A stretch of 64,000 nucleotides of DNA from an uncultured Alphaproteobacteria bacterium (GCA_934254585.1 CAKQLF010000003.1:77645-141644), one strand, 5' to 3'. Shown: positions 23,264-32,966, numbered from the stretch's first letter. Numbers and translations are program-made. Notes: generated by a model not told the origin, from the sequence alone.

Positions 23264-25695
23264 TAATATTCTCCTCCCATTTGAACGGAACTGTCGTCAT
23301 TTTCCGGACCGGCAATACTTTCATCTCCATCGCCGATAACCCGCTGTTTGTTATTAAATTCAAAATCAGGTTTAAGTGCCTCAATAATCACCGTCGAGTC
23401 GCTTGGAGAAGAAGGCTTTCCGGTTTGCGGATTTACTCTGACTAACTTGATGCCTTCCGGAATACGGAAATTTGTGTCCGGAGAATTTTTCAAAGCTTCG
23501 GCCATAAAATCATAAAAAATAGGCAAAGCCGCTCTGGCTCCGGTTTCCGAACGCCCTAAACTTATCGGTTCGTCATAGCCCACATAAACACCGGCCACCA
23601 AATCAGGAGTAAAGCCGACAAACCAAGCGTCTTTGGTTTCATTGGTGGTTCCGGTTTTTCCGGCAACGTGACGATGCAACCCGTTCAAACGCGCTCCGGT
23701 TCCGCGGGTGGCAACGCCTTCCAAAATAGAGGTCATTTGATAAGCCGACAGAGGGTCTACCACTTGTTCGCGAACTACTTTGAAGTCCGGAGCAGGTTGA
23801 TTTTCCCATTTAGCGGCGTGACAGTCAGGACACGGAGTTTGTTCGTGACGATAAATCGTATGTCCTTTACGGTCTTGAATACGTTCAATCATATATGGAG
23901 GCACCTTCTTTCCGCCGTTGACAATAACGGCATAGGCGGCAACCATACTGATAACTCGGGTGTCAGCCGCTCCTAAAGAAGAGGAAAGATATGGTGCCAA
24001 ATGGTCGTTAACTCCGATACGCTTAGACATTTCAACGATTTTATCCATACCGATATCTTGAGCCAAACGTACTGTCATTAGGTTTTTAGATAATTCCACT
24101 CCGCGGCGCAAAGTCATTAAGCCATAAAATTTTTTAGAAAAGTTTACCGGTTTCCATTTTGGCATACCAACACCTTGATCCAACACAAAAGGAGCGTCCA
24201 AAATCAAATCTGTAGGAGAATATCCAAGTTCCAACGCTGTCAAATAAACAAAAGGCTTGAATGTCGAGCCTGTCTGTCGATAGGCTTGAGTTGCGCGGTT
24301 AAACTGTGATTTAGCAAAAGAAAAACCTCCGACCAAGGCCAAAACTTTGCCGGTATGCGGGTCCATAACCGCCATACCGCCTTCCACTTCGGGAATTTGG
24401 CGCAAATTATATTGTTCTTGTTTGTTGTCGGCAACTTTTTCCGCATATATCACATCGCCTTTTTGCAAAACTTGTTCGACCGATGTCGGAACCGGTCCCA
24501 AATTTTTACCCTTTTCGGCAAAACGAGCCCAATTCAGCAAGGTCAAAGGAATTATACCATTTTTACCGGATGCGGTTTCTATTTCGGCTTTATCCTTGGC
24601 CACCTTCAAAACCACGGCCTTTTCCCAGGTATCTTCTGCTCCACCCACAAGTTTTGCCTCTTGCAGGCTTTTTTTATAATTTTCATCAATCTTAATTTTT
24701 GCGGTGGCTCCGCGCCAACCGTGCCGACGGTCATATTCAATTAAACCCTTGCGCAGTGCTTTAGTGGCTATTTCCTGTAAACGCGGGTCAATAGTGGTGC
24801 GGACAATCAGACCACCTTGATACAGTGCTTCGTCACCAAAATTACGACTGATGGTACGGCGCACTTCTTCGCTGTAATATTCCGTGTCTTTTAAGAAACC
24901 GCTTTTGCGTTCAACAACAGTCAACGGACGTTTTTTAGCTTCTTCGGCTTCTTTTTCATCAGCATAACCGTCTTCAACCATACGGGAAATCACCCAGTTT
25001 CGACGAGCGACGGCGGCATCATATTTTGTTTTGGGATTATAGTTGTTAGGACCTTTAGGCAACGCCGCTAAATAGGCAATTTCATCAAGCGTCAAATCAT
25101 CAAGCGACTTACCAAAATAGTTCATTGCAGCAGCAGCCACGCCATAAGCGCGGTTACCTAAATAAATTTCATTAAGATAAAGTTCCAAAATATGTTCTTT
25201 GGAAAAAGCCTTGTCAATGCGTCTGGCTAAAATAGCTTCCTTAATTTTACGCGTATAAGAGAGTTCGGAGCTCAGCAAAAAATTTTTAGCCACTTGTTGC
25301 GTAATTGTTGAAGCACCGGCAGGGCGTCTGCCTGTTCCGATTTTTTTCAGGTTACCGATAACAGCGCGGACAATGCCTAAATAATCAATGCCGGAGTGGG
25401 TATAGAAATGTTTATCTTCTGCGGCTATAAAGGCGTGCTTAACTTTATCGGGAATTTTTTCAATTGGCACGAATAAGCGTTTTTCGGCGGCATATTCCAT
25501 CATAACTTGACCATCACCCGCAAAAAGACGGGTGGTTACCGGCGGTTCATAGGTTTCCAATTGGCGGTAGTCCGGAATAGTTATATTTATTTTGGTAATG
25601 CCATAAGTAATGCCTATTACCAAAACAATTAGAAAAAACAAAGCCATACTGGCCAAATAAGATAAAATTCTCAGCATTTGTTCCCACTTACGCAA
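23263..25695 (-). CDS. mrcA: Penicillin-binding protein 1A (bifunctional glycosyltransferase/transpeptidase)
   Basis: An 810-aa class A PBP that polymerises glycan strands and cross-links peptides in the periplasm. There is an N-terminal membrane anchor (YLASMALFFLIVLVIGITYG). The GT51 domain has EDKHFYTHSGIDYLG with the catalytic Glu, and ARRIDKAFSKEHILELYLNE. A linker/OB-like region follows, then the transpeptidase with SxxK in TGSTFKPFVYL, SxN in ELSKNLMTV and KTGT in VAGKTGTTNETKDAWF. The tail after residue 770 is acidic and disordered. The gene is complete. An unusual CPDCH motif sits in the loop before the KTGT block. Confidence 0.95.
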   Translation of the reverse strand: MRKWEQMLRILSYLASMALFFLIVLVIGITYGITKINITIPDYRQLETYEPPVTTRLFAGDGQVMMEYAAEKRLFVPIEKIPDKVKHAFIAAEDKHFYTHSGIDYLGIVRAVIGNLKKIGTGRRPAGASTITQQVAKNFLLSSELSYTRKIKEAILARRIDKAFSKEHILELYLNEIYLGNRAYGVAAAAMNYFGKSLDDLTLDEIAYLAALPKGPNNYNPKTKYDAAVARRNWVISRMVEDGYADEKEAEEAKKRPLTVVERKSGFLKDTEYYSEEVRRTISRNFGDEALYQGGLIVRTTIDPRLQEIATKALRKGLIEYDRRHGWRGATAKIKIDENYKKSLQEAKLVGGAEDTWEKAVVLKVAKDKAEIETASGKNGIIPLTLLNWARFAEKGKNLGPVPTSVEQVLQKGDVIYAEKVADNKQEQYNLRQIPEVEGGMAVMDPHTGKVLALVGGFSFAKSQFNRATQAYRQTGSTFKPFVYLTALELGYSPTDLILDAPFVLDQGVGMPKWKPVNFSKKFYGLMTLRRGVELSKNLMTVRLAQDIGMDKIVEMSKRIGVNDHLAPYLSSSLGAADTRVISMVAAYAVIVNGGKKVPPYMIERIQDRKGHTIYRHEQTPCPDCHAAKWENQPAPDFKVVREQVVDPLSAYQMTSILEGVATRGTGARLNGLHRHVAGKTGTTNETKDAWFVGFTPDLVAGVYVGYDEPISLGRSETGARAALPIFYDFMAEALKNSPDTNFRIPEGIKLVRVNPQTGKPSSPSDSTVIIEALKPDFEFNNKQRVIGDGDESIAGPENDDSSVQMGGEY

Positions 25696-25770
25696 GTTAA
25701 AAATTTATTGAAAATTTATAACAATCTTAAAAAAAAGCAATAAAAATATCTAAGTTTGCCGCAAATTATC

Positions 25771-27012
25771 TTAGTTTGAAGCAATTTCCGGATCGTTAAA
25801 ATATTTATCAATGGCATCTGCCGCAGAATTAGCGAGTTTTCGGCGATATCCTGAAGTTTTTAAGTTAGCTTCTTCAGTTCGGTTGGAAAGATAGCCCATT
25901 TCCAACAGTGCGGAAGGTATGTCAGGAGCTTTTAACACGGCAAAACCGGCAAAACGATGGGTATTTTTAACCAGTTTAACATTTTTAGCCATTTCTTTTA
26001 CCAGATAAGTGGCGTATTTAGATGATTTGTTGCGGCTGTCGGTTTGAGATAAAGAAATCAGAATGTCGTTTACTTCTTTAGTGTTGCCGCCCAAATCAAC
26101 TCCGCCGATAATGTCTGCTTTGTTTTCGCGTTCTGCCAAGGCGGCGGCTTCGGCGTCGGAAGCTTTGTCCGAAAGTGTATAAACCGAAAGTCCCGAGGCG
26201 GAACGATTTTGCGCGCTATCGGCGTGTAGTGACATAAATAAGTCGGCCTTATATTTTTGGGCTATTTTAATTCGCTGTCTTAAAGGAATAAAGATATCTG
26301 TGTCACGAGTTAAATAAACGGTGTACCCTTTTTTGCGCAAAATTTCACGCAGTTCTTTTCCCATTGCCAAAGTGATGTTCTTTTCATAGGTTTTGCCATA
26401 AGCTCCGATGGCTCCGGGGTCTTTCCCGCCGTGACCGGGGTCCAAAACAATAATATGTTTACGTTTTGCGGCTTTGCCGGTTGTGTTGCTGCTCTGAGTG
26501 TTAAAACTAAACCAACTGTCATTATCTTTATTTTCTTGCGGCGAGAATTTAGTGTCGTTTGTAACAACTTTTTTTCCGGTAATACTATTCTTAAACTCTT
26601 GAGCAGAGGCTAGTTTGACATCTACAACAAAACGCCAGGGTTTTCCGCTTTGCGGTTGCAGCGTGAAAGCTTTTTTTATTACCATCGGACGCGCCAATTC
26701 CAAGACTACACGTTTGTTGTTGCCGTCAAGTTTGCCAATTCTGGTTTTGGAAATTAGTTGATTGTTGGTTGCCGTGAATACTTTATTTATGTTTGTATTA
26801 TCCAAATCAATAACCATTCGCTTTGGGTTATCGAGCAGAAATACCCGATAATTCACGCTGTTGTTCATATCAAAAACAATGCGTACTCCGTCGGACTGGT
26901 TGCCGATGCGAAAATCATTAACGTTTACAAGTGCAAACGCCGTTTGAGCGGATAACATAATTCCGAAAAATGCCGCAAACGCATATTTGATTCTTTTCAC
27001 AAATTCAAACAT
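25771..27012 (-). CDS. amiC: N-acetylmuramoyl-L-alanine amidase (AMIN + Amidase_3)
   Basis: A 413-aa periplasmic amidase that cleaves the stem peptide from MurNAc during septal splitting. The signal segment is FAAFFGIMLSAQTAFA. The AMIN domain (about 30-130) is followed by Amidase_3 with zinc-site motifs VLDPGHGGKDPGAIG, an LRQRIKIAQ helix, FMSLHADSAQ and the late Glu in LLEMGYLSN. I chose the ATG at 27010-27012 (MFEFVKRIKYAF); a start at 27036 has no ribosome site. Such enzymes need an EnvC-type activator, and one is encoded at 45826. It is followed by the PBP1A gene with a 75-bp gap. Confidence 0.93.
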   Translation of the reverse strand: MFEFVKRIKYAFAAFFGIMLSAQTAFALVNVNDFRIGNQSDGVRIVFDMNNSVNYRVFLLDNPKRMVIDLDNTNINKVFTATNNQLISKTRIGKLDGNNKRVVLELARPMVIKKAFTLQPQSGKPWRFVVDVKLASAQEFKNSITGKKVVTNDTKFSPQENKDNDSWFSFNTQSSNTTGKAAKRKHIIVLDPGHGGKDPGAIGAYGKTYEKNITLAMGKELREILRKKGYTVYLTRDTDIFIPLRQRIKIAQKYKADLFMSLHADSAQNRSASGLSVYTLSDKASDAEAAALAERENKADIIGGVDLGGNTKEVNDILISLSQTDSRNKSSKYATYLVKEMAKNVKLVKNTHRFAGFAVLKAPDIPSALLEMGYLSNRTEEANLKTSGYRRKLANSAADAIDKYFNDPEIASN

Positions 27013-27036
27013 TGATATTTTACCTAAAATACACAT

Positions 27037-27433
27037 AATCTGCCGAAAGTATAAAATTTACTTATTACCAATCTGTTAAAATTTGTAAATTTTTTGGCCA
27101 AACTTAAAAAAATATATTGTTTTTTTTATTTTATTTATTATGCTGTTCTATGTTTTCCGGTTGAAAACGATTTTAATTTGAGGGTTTTTTTGTAGACATA
27201 AAAATCGTTTTTAACAGCGACGGAAGCAAAAAGTTTGGGTTAGATAACAACTTTTGCCTTGTTTTTAATAAGTAAGAAGAATAAGGAAAAACAAAGCAAA
27301 AGATAAAGGCAAAACAACAAACGTCATTATGTGACGCGCCTCGTGCGTTGTTTTTTGCGTTTGATTTTAAAGTGTTTTTGTTTGTCAAACCCGTGGATAA
27401 ACGGCTTAAAAAGCCACGTTAAGGGATTGTAAA
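27037..27433 (+). promoter_or_regulatory. Promoter and long structured leader of the RNase E gene
   Basis: No gene is supported here; the only minus-strand ORF is low-complexity shadow. TTGTTT (27117-27122) and TATGCT (27139-27144) with a 16-base spacer form a candidate promoter, leaving about 280 nt of untranslated leader. The leader holds an 11-bp stem AAAACGATTTT/AAAATCGTTTT (about 27163-27212) and a nested hairpin with outer AAAACAAC/GTTGTTTT and inner CGTCA/TGACG (about 27310-27356). RNase E autoregulates through its leader in enteric bacteria; the same may occur here. Confidence 0.45.
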
Positions 27434-29722
27434 ATGACAAAAAGAATGTTGATTGACGATACTCAGCCGGAAGAAACCCGTGTTGTTATTGTTGATGGTA
27501 ACAAGGTTGAAGATGTTGAATTTGAATCATCTTCCCGTAAACAGATTAAAGGCAATATTTATACAGCAAAAGTTATTCGCATAGAACCGTCACTGCAGGC
27601 CGCTTTTATTGATTATGGCGGCAATAAGCACGGTTTTTTGGCGTTTAACGAAATTCACCCCGACTATTACAATGTTTCGGAAGAAGTGCTGAATGAGGTC
27701 AATGCCGAAGTAGATGAGATTATTAATAATAAAATACAATATTTAAAAGAGCGTGAGGCTGAAAAAGCTCGCTATAAAGCCGAAAAAGAAGCGTTAGAAG
27801 CTCAGCGTCGTCTTGAGGCGGAACAGGCTCAAGAAGTTGAAGAAGCTCAGTTGGAACCGGCGCAAAATGTTATTCCTGAAAATGACGATTATCTGACAGA
27901 TTCTCAAGTCGCGGAAAATGAAACGGATTCTTCAACAGAACAAAGTGAAGAAAGCACCATTTCTGCCGATGTTGCTGAAATTGCCGAAAAAGACGAGAAA
28001 ACATCTGAAAATTCCGCAGAAGAAAAAACAGAAGAAAACGCACCTAAAAAACGTCGTCGCTATACACGCCGTCCTCGCAAAAAAGCCGAATCTCCTAAAA
28101 CTTTGGCTGATAATACGGGAATGGACGATGATTCAATTGAAGAAGATTGTGTTGACGCCGATGAAGATGATGACACAGATGCCGAAACAAATGAATATAA
28201 CTTTGAATTGCAGCGCAAACTGCTTCGCGCCCGCAAGCTGTTTCATCGTAGCACCATTCAAGATGTGATAAAAGAAGGGCAAACACTGCTTATTCAGGTG
28301 GTTAAAGAAGAGCGCGGCAACAAAGGCGCGGCTTGCACAACATATATTTCATTGGCCGGACGTTATTGCGTTTTAATGCCTAACCGCATAAAAAGTGGCG
28401 GAGTATCTCGCAAAATTACTAATGCCAATGACCGGAAACGTCTGAAAGGTATAATTAAAGAGCTGCCGCTTAATCCGGAAATGTCTTTAATTGTGCGCAC
28501 AGCAGGTGAAGACAAGACCAAAGCTGATATTGTTCGTGATTATAACTATTTGATTAGAACTTGGAATGCGATTCGCTACAGTGCATTGCGTAATCAGGCT
28601 CCGGCAATTGTTTATGAAGAGGGTAATTTAATAAAACGCGCACTGCGGGATATGTATACCAAGGATATTGCCGAAGTTATTATTGACGGTGACGCGGCAT
28701 ACCAAACAGCTCGCAATTTTGTGAAAATTTTATCCCCGCATAATCTGAAACATATTAAATGCCGTAAAGCCGGTGAAGCACCTGTGTTTCAGCGTTTTCA
28801 GATTGAAGCTCAACTGGATAAATTGCATAATCCGATTGTTCAACTGGAATCTGGCGGCTATTTGGTGATTAATCCGACTGAAGCCTTGGTTTCTATTGAT
28901 GTAAACTCCGGACGCGCCACCAAAGAAAAAGATATTGAAGAGACCGCGCTTAAAACAAATTTGGAAGCGGCTGATGAAATTGCCAAACAGCTGAAAATGC
29001 GTGATTTAGCCGGTTTAGTTGTGGTCGACTTTATTGATATGTACGAACCGCAAAATAATATTGCCGTTGAAAAACGTATGAAAGAGGCGATGAAAGACGA
29101 CCGCGCCCGTATTCAAATTGCCAAGATGAGTATTTTCGGTTTACTGGAAATTTCACGCCAACGTATGCATTCGTCTTTTATGGAGAGCAACTATGAAACT
29201 TGTCCGTATTGCCACGGTCACGGAGTTGTCAGAACAATTGAGTCCGGAGCTACATTGATTTTGCGCGCAATTGAGGGCGAGGGCGCGCGTGGTCGCGATA
29301 TGAAAATAACGGTTACTGTTCCATCGGAAATAGCGGCATATTTATTGAATCAAAAGCGTAAACAGCTTTCTGCGTTAGAAGATCAATACAAAATATGTGT
29401 GATTATTGCCGGTGACGGAACAATGAAAGATGTTGCAGACTTCAAAATAGAGCGCGAAAAATTGCCGAATCCGTCGATTTGTAAAGAGGCTGCCGCCACT
29501 TGTTATGAAGAAGAAAACATAGAACTTAGTGAAGAACCGGAAACAGTCGAAACACCTGCGGAAAGTGAAACAGAAAATCGTCGTTTTCGTAAAGGTGGTC
29601 GAAGCCGTCGTTTTAGATGTGACAGACGAGGAGCTGACAGAGAAAATAAAACAACAGTAGTTCAACCGGTTGAAGAACCGAAACCGGAGAAAAAATCGTG
29701 GTGGAAAAAACTAATCGGCTGA
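27434..29722 (+). CDS. rne: Ribonuclease E/G family endoribonuclease
   Basis: This 762-aa endonuclease acts in mRNA decay and in rRNA and tRNA processing. The S1 RNA-binding domain (RKQIKGNIYTAKVIRIEPSL; FIDYGGNKHGFLAF) is split by a long acidic/Lys insertion at about residues 100-250, as in alphaproteobacterial RNase E. The catalytic DNase I-like domain has VSIDVNSGRATKEKDIEE and LVVVDFIDMYEP (metal-binding Asp residues), and the Zn-link is CPYCHGHG. The C-terminal scaffold is short, Arg-rich (RKGGRSRRFR) and ends in KKSWWKKLIG, possibly an amphipathic membrane or partner motif. The next gene starts 25 bp inside its 3' end. Confidence 0.95.
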   Translation: MTKRMLIDDTQPEETRVVIVDGNKVEDVEFESSSRKQIKGNIYTAKVIRIEPSLQAAFIDYGGNKHGFLAFNEIHPDYYNVSEEVLNEVNAEVDEIINNKIQYLKEREAEKARYKAEKEALEAQRRLEAEQAQEVEEAQLEPAQNVIPENDDYLTDSQVAENETDSSTEQSEESTISADVAEIAEKDEKTSENSAEEKTEENAPKKRRRYTRRPRKKAESPKTLADNTGMDDDSIEEDCVDADEDDDTDAETNEYNFELQRKLLRARKLFHRSTIQDVIKEGQTLLIQVVKEERGNKGAACTTYISLAGRYCVLMPNRIKSGGVSRKITNANDRKRLKGIIKELPLNPEMSLIVRTAGEDKTKADIVRDYNYLIRTWNAIRYSALRNQAPAIVYEEGNLIKRALRDMYTKDIAEVIIDGDAAYQTARNFVKILSPHNLKHIKCRKAGEAPVFQRFQIEAQLDKLHNPIVQLESGGYLVINPTEALVSIDVNSGRATKEKDIEETALKTNLEAADEIAKQLKMRDLAGLVVVDFIDMYEPQNNIAVEKRMKEAMKDDRARIQIAKMSIFGLLEISRQRMHSSFMESNYETCPYCHGHGVVRTIESGATLILRAIEGEGARGRDMKITVTVPSEIAAYLLNQKRKQLSALEDQYKICVIIAGDGTMKDVADFKIEREKLPNPSICKEAAATCYEEENIELSEEPETVETPAESETENRRFRKGGRSRRFRCDRRGADRENKTTVVQPVEEPKPEKKSWWKKLIG

Positions 29723-31059
29723 TTAAACTGTTCTGCAGTATTGTGTTGTGCGTGAGTGTGTTTGTTTATTCGCAAACCGCTCAGGCACAGGCTCTTTCGC
29801 TGATTTCCGATATTGAAACCGAGAACTATTTGGCTAAGGTTGTGCAGCCTCTATTTAAGGCCGCTGATGTAAATTTTAACCCCAATAACATTTATATTGT
29901 TAATGATAATTCGCTGAACGCATTTGTGAGCGATGGCAATTATTTGTTTGTGAATACCGGTACTTTGCTGAATATTGATGATACAAACGAATTAGCCGGA
30001 ATTTTGGCACACGAAACAGGTCACATTTTGGGTGGACATATTGTTCGGCAAAAGTTGAAAATGGAAAAAATGCAATATGTAATGATGGGGTCGATGTTGG
30101 CCGCCGGAGCTGCCGCTGTTTCCACAGGACGCGGCGATGCGGCTATGGCGGTTATTTTAGGTTCGCAGAGTTCGGCCTTAAACAGTATGTTGAACTATCA
30201 AGTAGAAGAAGAGCGAAGCGCAGATGAAAGCGCAATCAAGCTGTTAGCAAAAACAAAGCAATCGACAGCCGGTTTAAAGCGTTTTATGCGAAAAATTAAG
30301 CAAAAAAATTCGCTGAGCGGTATTGAGGAGAGTGATTATTTTCGCACTCACCCAATGACCACCGAACGTATAAGCCATTTCAACGAAGCCGCTAAAAACA
30401 ATAATTTCAGCGCGGAAAGTTCGCTAGACACCAATTTGGCAATGATTAAAGCCAAATTGGCGGCTTTTATGCTCGATACGGCAAAAGTGCAACGACTTTA
30501 TCCCAAAAATAAAAACGATATGCCGGCGCGATATGCACACGCTATTTTAGATTTCAGAGCCGGAAAAGTGACAGATTCTCTTCGGCAAATAAACAATATG
30601 CTGCAAGAACGTCCAAACAACCCGTATTTTTATGATTTGAAAGGTCAGTTTTTGTTTGAAAGCGGTCAAGTGTCGGCCAGTATAGAGGCTTATAAACAAG
30701 CCTTGAAATTGTTGCCGGATTCGGCTTTGCTGAAAATCAGCTTAGCCCACGCCGTTTTAGAAAATTCTCCCGATAAGTCGCAAGCGCATTATGCCGCAGA
30801 TTTGCTTCAGCAGTCAATCATTGATATGCCTTCAGCAATGGGGTGGCAACTTTTGGCTCGAGCATATAATCTTCAAAGCGAAGATGTTTTATCTTATTAT
30901 GCGGCGGCTGAATTTAATTATGCTATCGGTAATCTTGAGGGAGCGCAAAAGCAAGTGAAGCGTGCTGAAAACGCTAATCCTTCTTCAAGCGTTTCACTAA
31001 AGTTAAAAGATTTAGCCGAACGTATAAAAGTGGAACTTAAAGAAAAGGCAAGATACTAA
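29698..31059 (+). CDS. BepA-like periplasmic M48 metalloprotease with TPRs
   Basis: A 453-aa protein starting at GTG within the end of rne, with GGAG upstream. The signal peptide is hydrophobic (LFCSIVLCVSVFVYSQTAQA). The M48 protease domain carries the zinc motif HETGH in LAHETGHILGGHI and a later Glu (EEERSADESA). The C-terminal half is tetratricopeptide-like (NPYFYDLKGQFLFESGQVSA). This is the layout of BepA/YfgC, which assists or degrades outer membrane proteins such as LptD. The overlap with rne implies translational coupling. Confidence 0.88.
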   Translation: MVEKTNRLIKLFCSIVLCVSVFVYSQTAQAQALSLISDIETENYLAKVVQPLFKAADVNFNPNNIYIVNDNSLNAFVSDGNYLFVNTGTLLNIDDTNELAGILAHETGHILGGHIVRQKLKMEKMQYVMMGSMLAAGAAAVSTGRGDAAMAVILGSQSSALNSMLNYQVEEERSADESAIKLLAKTKQSTAGLKRFMRKIKQKNSLSGIEESDYFRTHPMTTERISHFNEAAKNNNFSAESSLDTNLAMIKAKLAAFMLDTAKVQRLYPKNKNDMPARYAHAILDFRAGKVTDSLRQINNMLQERPNNPYFYDLKGQFLFESGQVSASIEAYKQALKLLPDSALLKISLAHAVLENSPDKSQAHYAADLLQQSIIDMPSAMGWQLLARAYNLQSEDVLSYYAAAEFNYAIGNLEGAQKQVKRAENANPSSSVSLKLKDLAERIKVELKEKARY

Positions 31060-31074
31060 ACATATTATACGCCG

Positions 31075-31377
31075 AAGTTATAAATTTGGCATAATCCTCG
31101 TCGGCAAGACAATAGGGCTTGCAAAAATAACTTTACATTTGATTGGAGCTTAGCTAAAGTAAATATCAGACGGGCAATAGCCGGTCTAGGGCGTAGTAAC
31201 CCTTTACAAGAGCAGTCGTTGAGCATAAACGACTAAAATTTTTTATGCCGATTTTCGCTTGAGCGGATGTCGGCTAAATAAGGCTATGAGCTGAATAAGT
31301 CGAGCCGTTTGCTTTTGTACGGTTTACTAACATCCGCCCGCTTTTTTTACAGCGGGTTTTGTTTTATGTGCAATAAA
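31075..31377 (+). ncRNA. Candidate structured RNA or leader of unknown class
   Basis: The 337 bases between the M48 gene and a prepilin gene have no ORF but dense pairing: GCCGAA/TTTGGC, GCAAG/CTTGC, GACGGGC/GCCGGTC, AGTCGTT/AACGACT followed by a T-run near 31237-31244, and GCCGA/TCGGC around CGCT/AGCG. A long-range GCGGATGT/ACATCCGC closes about 31262-31340, and CCCGCT/AGCGGG with TTTTGTTTT ends near 31377. TCGGCA near 31101 can also pair with TGCCGA near 31247. Hallmarks of tmRNA, RNase P RNA, SRP RNA and common riboswitches were not seen. It may be an independent RNA, two RNAs, or the regulatory leader of the prepilin. Confidence 0.5.
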
Positions 31378-31396
31378 ATTAAACGGAGTTAGAAAT

Positions 31397-32047
31397 ATGT
31401 ATAAAAACTTGGAAAAAGGCCGCTCTATGATTGAGATGCTAGGTGTGTTGGCAATTATTGGAGTGTTATCAGTCGGTGGTATATCTGGTTATTCCAGAGC
31501 AATGGAAAAGTTTAAAATCAATAAATTAGTTGGAGAATATAGCAATGTTGTTTTTCAGCTATTGGAATATAAAGATAATCTTTTACGCTCAAACCCTAAA
31601 AATCAGGTTTTTATCGCTGATATAATGGCTGCGATGAATATTGTTCCCGGTAGTTGGGTTAAAAGGGATAGGGTATTTTATAGCGATTCTCAGGGAAATT
31701 ATGTGGCTGTATATCTTTTGGGCGGTAGTAATCTCATATCTTTTGATATGTATTTAGGTGGAACTTCAAAAAATGAAAACGGTATATGGGTAAGCACTGG
31801 TTTTTCGGAAAAGCTGTGTACTGAACTGTTACATAACATTGCTTTGCCTCTTAGTTCAGAACTATTCCGAGTTACTGTGGCAAATTCAGTAAATAATTGG
31901 GGCAGATGGAACACACGTTATGGAGCCAAATATTGCGGTACGGCGGAACGAAAATGTATAGCAACTGCGACACTGTCTGACTTTCAGGAAATGTGCAAAT
32001 TATGTGAGGGCTTAGAGGGGCAGTGTAATATCGGTATAAGATTTTAA
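31397..32047 (+). CDS. Type IV prepilin-like protein
   Basis: A 216-aa protein with leader MYKNLEKG, then RSMIEMLGVLAIIGVLSVGG and ISGYSRAMEKFKINK. The start has a good ribosome site (CGGAGTT). The mature domain shares spaced blocks with the protein at 17170: EYSNVVFQLLEYK, MNIVPGSW, FDMYLGG, and a terminal Cys set MCKLCEGLEGQCNIGIRF. It stands alone behind the structured leader and ends before a bidirectional terminator. It is the simplest full-length representative of this subfamily in the window and helps define the true start of the repeat-led copies. Confidence 0.85.
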   Translation: MYKNLEKGRSMIEMLGVLAIIGVLSVGGISGYSRAMEKFKINKLVGEYSNVVFQLLEYKDNLLRSNPKNQVFIADIMAAMNIVPGSWVKRDRVFYSDSQGNYVAVYLLGGSNLISFDMYLGGTSKNENGIWVSTGFSEKLCTELLHNIALPLSSELFRVTVANSVNNWGRWNTRYGAKYCGTAERKCIATATLSDFQEMCKLCEGLEGQCNIGIRF

Positions 32048-32087
32048 GACCGGAAATGTGATAGAAGCAAAATATCAGAGGATTAAT

Positions 32088-32123
32088 AAAAAAAACTCGT
32101 TTTCAGATCAAACGAGTTTTTTT
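32088..32123. terminator. Bidirectional terminator
   Basis: AAAAAAACTCGTTT and AAACGAGTTTTTTT flank a 7-base loop, between the convergent prepilin and nfo genes. Confidence 0.88.
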
Positions 32124-32127
32124 CCGA

Positions 32128-32958
32128 TTATTGGAAGTTATTTCTTAAAAAGTTAATTTCTTCGGCATAACCAGCTAAATCATTTGGCGTTTCCAAAATA
32201 AAAGGTAATTTTTTAAGTTCGCGATGGTTTATAAAGTTTACGAGAGCTTTTTCACCGATTAAACCTTTACCAATTTGCGCGTGCCGGTCTTTGTTTGATT
32301 TTAAGGGCATCAAGCTGTCATTCAAGTGTACGGCTTTTAAATTTTCCAAGCCAAGAGTTTTATCAAAATGAGATAAAACTCCGTCTAAATCATTCACTAA
32401 ATCATAGCCGGCAGCAAAAACGTGACAAGTGTCAAGGCAGATACCAAGTTTGTTTTTCAGTTTAACACCGGAGCAAATCTCGGCCAATTCTTCAAAAGAA
32501 CTTCCAATTTCCGAGCCTTTTCCGGACATTGTTTCCAATAGAACAATTGTGTTTTGTTCCGGCGTTAAAATCCGGTTAAGCAAGTCGATAATCATAGATA
32601 TACCAACGCTAACACCTTGTCCAACGTGCGAACCGGGGTGAAAATTATAGTAGTTATGCGGAATATATTCCATACGTTTCAAATCGTCGGCAAAAACCAT
32701 TTCGGCAAATTCGCGGGTCTGCTGATTATTGGAACAAGGGTTAAGAGTGTAGGGGGCGTGAGCAACTATTGGCGCAAAGCTGTGTTCTTTTGCCAACTGA
32801 CGCAACTTTGCCGCGTCGACGGCGTCAATTTCTTTAGCCTTACCGCCTTGCGGATTGCGGGTAAAAAACTGGAAAGTATCAGCCTTAATGGACAAGGCCT
32901 CTTTGCCGATATGCTCAAACCCTTTGGAAATGGATAAATGACAACCGATATGCAGCAT
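32128..32958 (-). CDS. nfo: Deoxyribonuclease IV (AP endonuclease, Nfo family)
   Basis: A 276-aa endonuclease that incises DNA at abasic sites in base-excision repair. The TIM-barrel zinc-site motifs are all present: IGCHLSISKGFEH at the start, NFHPGSHVG, LLETMSGKGSEIG, CLDTCHVFAAGYD, AVHLNDS and the final LETPN. Length is typical. It is the last gene of a three-gene minus-strand set with nfeD and the SPFH gene (8 bp gap), although no functional link is known. Confidence 0.95.
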   Translation of the reverse strand: MLHIGCHLSISKGFEHIGKEALSIKADTFQFFTRNPQGGKAKEIDAVDAAKLRQLAKEHSFAPIVAHAPYTLNPCSNNQQTREFAEMVFADDLKRMEYIPHNYYNFHPGSHVGQGVSVGISMIIDLLNRILTPEQNTIVLLETMSGKGSEIGSSFEELAEICSGVKLKNKLGICLDTCHVFAAGYDLVNDLDGVLSHFDKTLGLENLKAVHLNDSLMPLKSNKDRHAQIGKGLIGEKALVNFINHRELKKLPFILETPNDLAGYAEEINFLRNNFQ

Positions 32959-32966
32959 ATTTTTGC

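Noticed and set aside
27173..27388. 71-aa minus-strand ORF in the rne leader
   Set aside because: It has no ribosome site and overlaps conserved-looking leader hairpins; treated as shadow.
31075..31377. tmRNA, RNase P RNA, SRP RNA or 6S RNA
   Set aside because: There is no tRNA-like T-arm with CCA, no tag-like frame, no RNase P core sequence and no SRP tetraloop region. A 6S-like fold could not be shown, so the class is left open.
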